In this document: piece after piece, positions 35,627-36,333 of the stretch | How positions within the stretch are numbered: the first letter of the stretch is position 1 | Layout of the letters: each line of letters starts with the position of its first letter | Origin: Candidatus Physcousia equi | GTDB lineage: Bacteria > Bacteroidota > Bacteroidia > Bacteroidales > Bacteroidaceae | DNA: 36,333 nt | Reading direction: 5' to 3' | NCBI GenBank assembly: GCA_018065005.1 | Contig: JAGHUD010000075.1 | Location: 1-36,333 of the forward strand | Translations under genes and position numbers: made by a program | The notes under the pieces: generated by a model | What the model was told of the DNA's origin: nothing | The model's input: the letters and a program-made list of their open reading frames with translations, nothing else | Databases searched by the model: none

Positions 35627-35940
35627 ACTAAAAACTTAAATCAAGCTTCCCTGAAGAAACAGAAAAAACAAAGTCCCTGCCATATTTAACATTTATTGTT
35701 AGATATTGCAGAGGCTATTATTAGATATTAAGGAAACCTGATGCTCAATGCAGGAGAGACTTGGGATTCACAAATAAAACTTCGTCTAATCTCGTTTCTT
35801 ACCTTTTGGCGAAAGATTAAAACTATTCCCAGAACAGGCCTAAAAAAACGACAAAACTCAGGAAAGAGGCAGACGAGGGCTGTCTCTAATGGCATACCCT
35901 CGTCAATTGATATCAATTTCTTTGAATTAAACGACAATCC
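35627..35940. other. Spacer between the blaI promoter and the IS remnant
   Basis: AT-rich, no recognisable gene. Small frames of about 67-69 codons exist on both strands (for example 35741-35944 plus, 35728-35937 minus); none has a start signal or family match I know. A short imperfect repeat of ttagatatt occurs near 35700 and 35721. Confidence 0.5.
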
Positions 35941-36072
35941 CTAAGGTACAAGAAGACGCCTTTTGGAAAAATCAAAATCCAGGAAAGCTTGTAGTACACA
36001 GCGCAGCAAATGAAAATCGCAAAGTGCTAAACTGCAGAAAAGACGGCTAATAAGATGTCAAACTTGTGTTAG
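35941..36072 (+). mobile_element. Orphan right-end fragment of an IS1634-like element
   Basis: These 132 bases align without gaps to 32943-33074, the last 54 bases of the transposase gene plus the right end, at about 85% identity by hand count. The ttgtagtacaca repeat (35989-36000) and the inverted repeat end (gatgtcaaacttgtgttag) are kept. The rest of the element is missing to the left. It is an older or divergent relative, not a recent copy. Confidence 0.85.
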
Positions 36073-36132
36073 CCATTACATAACAAAGATAACTGTCACA
36101 CATCAGCTTCATTCTCATCAGGATATAAAAGC

Positions 36133-36333
36133 CTAATGATTGAGGAAATCCTTATCCTCAATCATGTTACCCTCGGCATCTGTGATGCGCCATTGAGTGA
36201 TGTTGCGTTGCTCACTTGCTATGTTGACACCACACTTAGTCACCTTGCGACCATCAGCCTCATAAGGAATAGCATATCCCTTGTCATCAATCTGAGCCAA
36301 TGCATTCTCTACAGTGTCATCCACCTTCAGTTC
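36133..36333 (-). CDS. C-terminal end of an AAA-ATPase-like / PD-(D/E)XK protein (start outside window)
   Basis: The last 67 residues of a minus-strand gene that continues past the window edge. The segment ELKVDDTVENALAQIDDKGY, then IPYEADGRKVTKCGVNI and RNITQWRI, is the end of the PDDEXK_9-type domain that follows an AAA-ATPase-like domain in many Bacteroidota ATP-binding proteins. ELK at the edge is probably the Glu-x-Lys part of the nuclease motif. Function is unknown; these genes are often present in many copies per genome. Confidence 0.8.
   Translation of the reverse strand, partial: ELKVDDTVENALAQIDDKGYAIPYEADGRKVTKCGVNIASEQRNITQWRITDAEGNMIEDKDFLNH

Noticed and set aside
35728..35944. 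Small open frames on both strands upstream of the IS fragment
   Set aside because: About 67-69 codons each, overlapping each other, no start signals, no known family; the plus frame runs into the IS fragment.

Overview
This window comes from the Bacteroidota, most likely a Prevotella-like member of the Bacteroidales. Four things in the sequence support this. Promoters have the phylum-type -7 element TAnnTTTG in front of ilvD, the sulfatase, rpsL, the Rpn-like gene, the IS transposase and blaI. Acetohydroxy-acid genes are arranged ilvD-ilvB-ilvN-acyl-ACP thioesterase-ilvC. Ribosomal proteins S4, S14 and L36 are zinc-free types. A dockerin-like EF-hand surface protein and an M56/TonB-type signalling protein are also present. 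The species assignment is inference; no rRNA gene lies in the window.

Layout. 1-440: C-terminal end of a surface protein whose reading frame runs through a large GC-rich palindromic repeat. 452-1408 (-): an Rpn/PD-(D/E)XK nuclease family gene. 1556-8044 (-): the branched-chain amino acid operon, with a well-formed promoter upstream of ilvD, a perfect 14-bp palindrome at the predicted transcription start, and a strong hairpin terminator after ilvC. 8206-11003 (-): a two-gene unit with its own promoter and terminator, coding for a serine-type secreted sulfatase and a TolA-like Lys/Ala/Glu-rich secreted protein.

11284-29677 (+): one nearly unbroken str-S10-spc-alpha block of 33 genes (rpsL to rplQ), including fusA, secY, map, infA and rpoA. 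tuf, rpoBC and adk are absent from it. Long gaps are few. The notable ones are the fusA-rpsJ gap (hairpin, strong Shine-Dalgarno, 11-codon ORF) and the rpsN-rpsH gap (two hairpins); both are candidate autoregulatory leaders. A terminator follows rplQ.

29742-30768 (+): a glycine-zipper lipoprotein gene with tandem -7-like motifs upstream and a strong terminator. 30958-33074: a complete 2.1-kb IS1634-like element with matching inverted ends, whose transposase has His where the second catalytic Asp is expected. 33148-35625 (-): a blaI/blaR1-type pair (BlaI repressor plus M56 peptidase with a carboxypeptidase-regulatory and TonB C-terminal domain). 35941-36072: a 132-bp orphan right end of a related IS. 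36133-36333 (-): the C-terminal end of an AAA-ATPase/PD-(D/E)XK protein that continues beyond the window.

The core of the window is housekeeping (translation, secretion, transcription, valine/isoleucine synthesis). Accessory material sits at the two ends. I do not see an obvious new defence or mobile system. The most interesting items are the candidate RNA leaders in the ribosomal block, the palindrome at the ilv start site, the Cys-containing N-terminal extension on IlvN, and the IS with an altered DDE residue plus its nearby fossil end.
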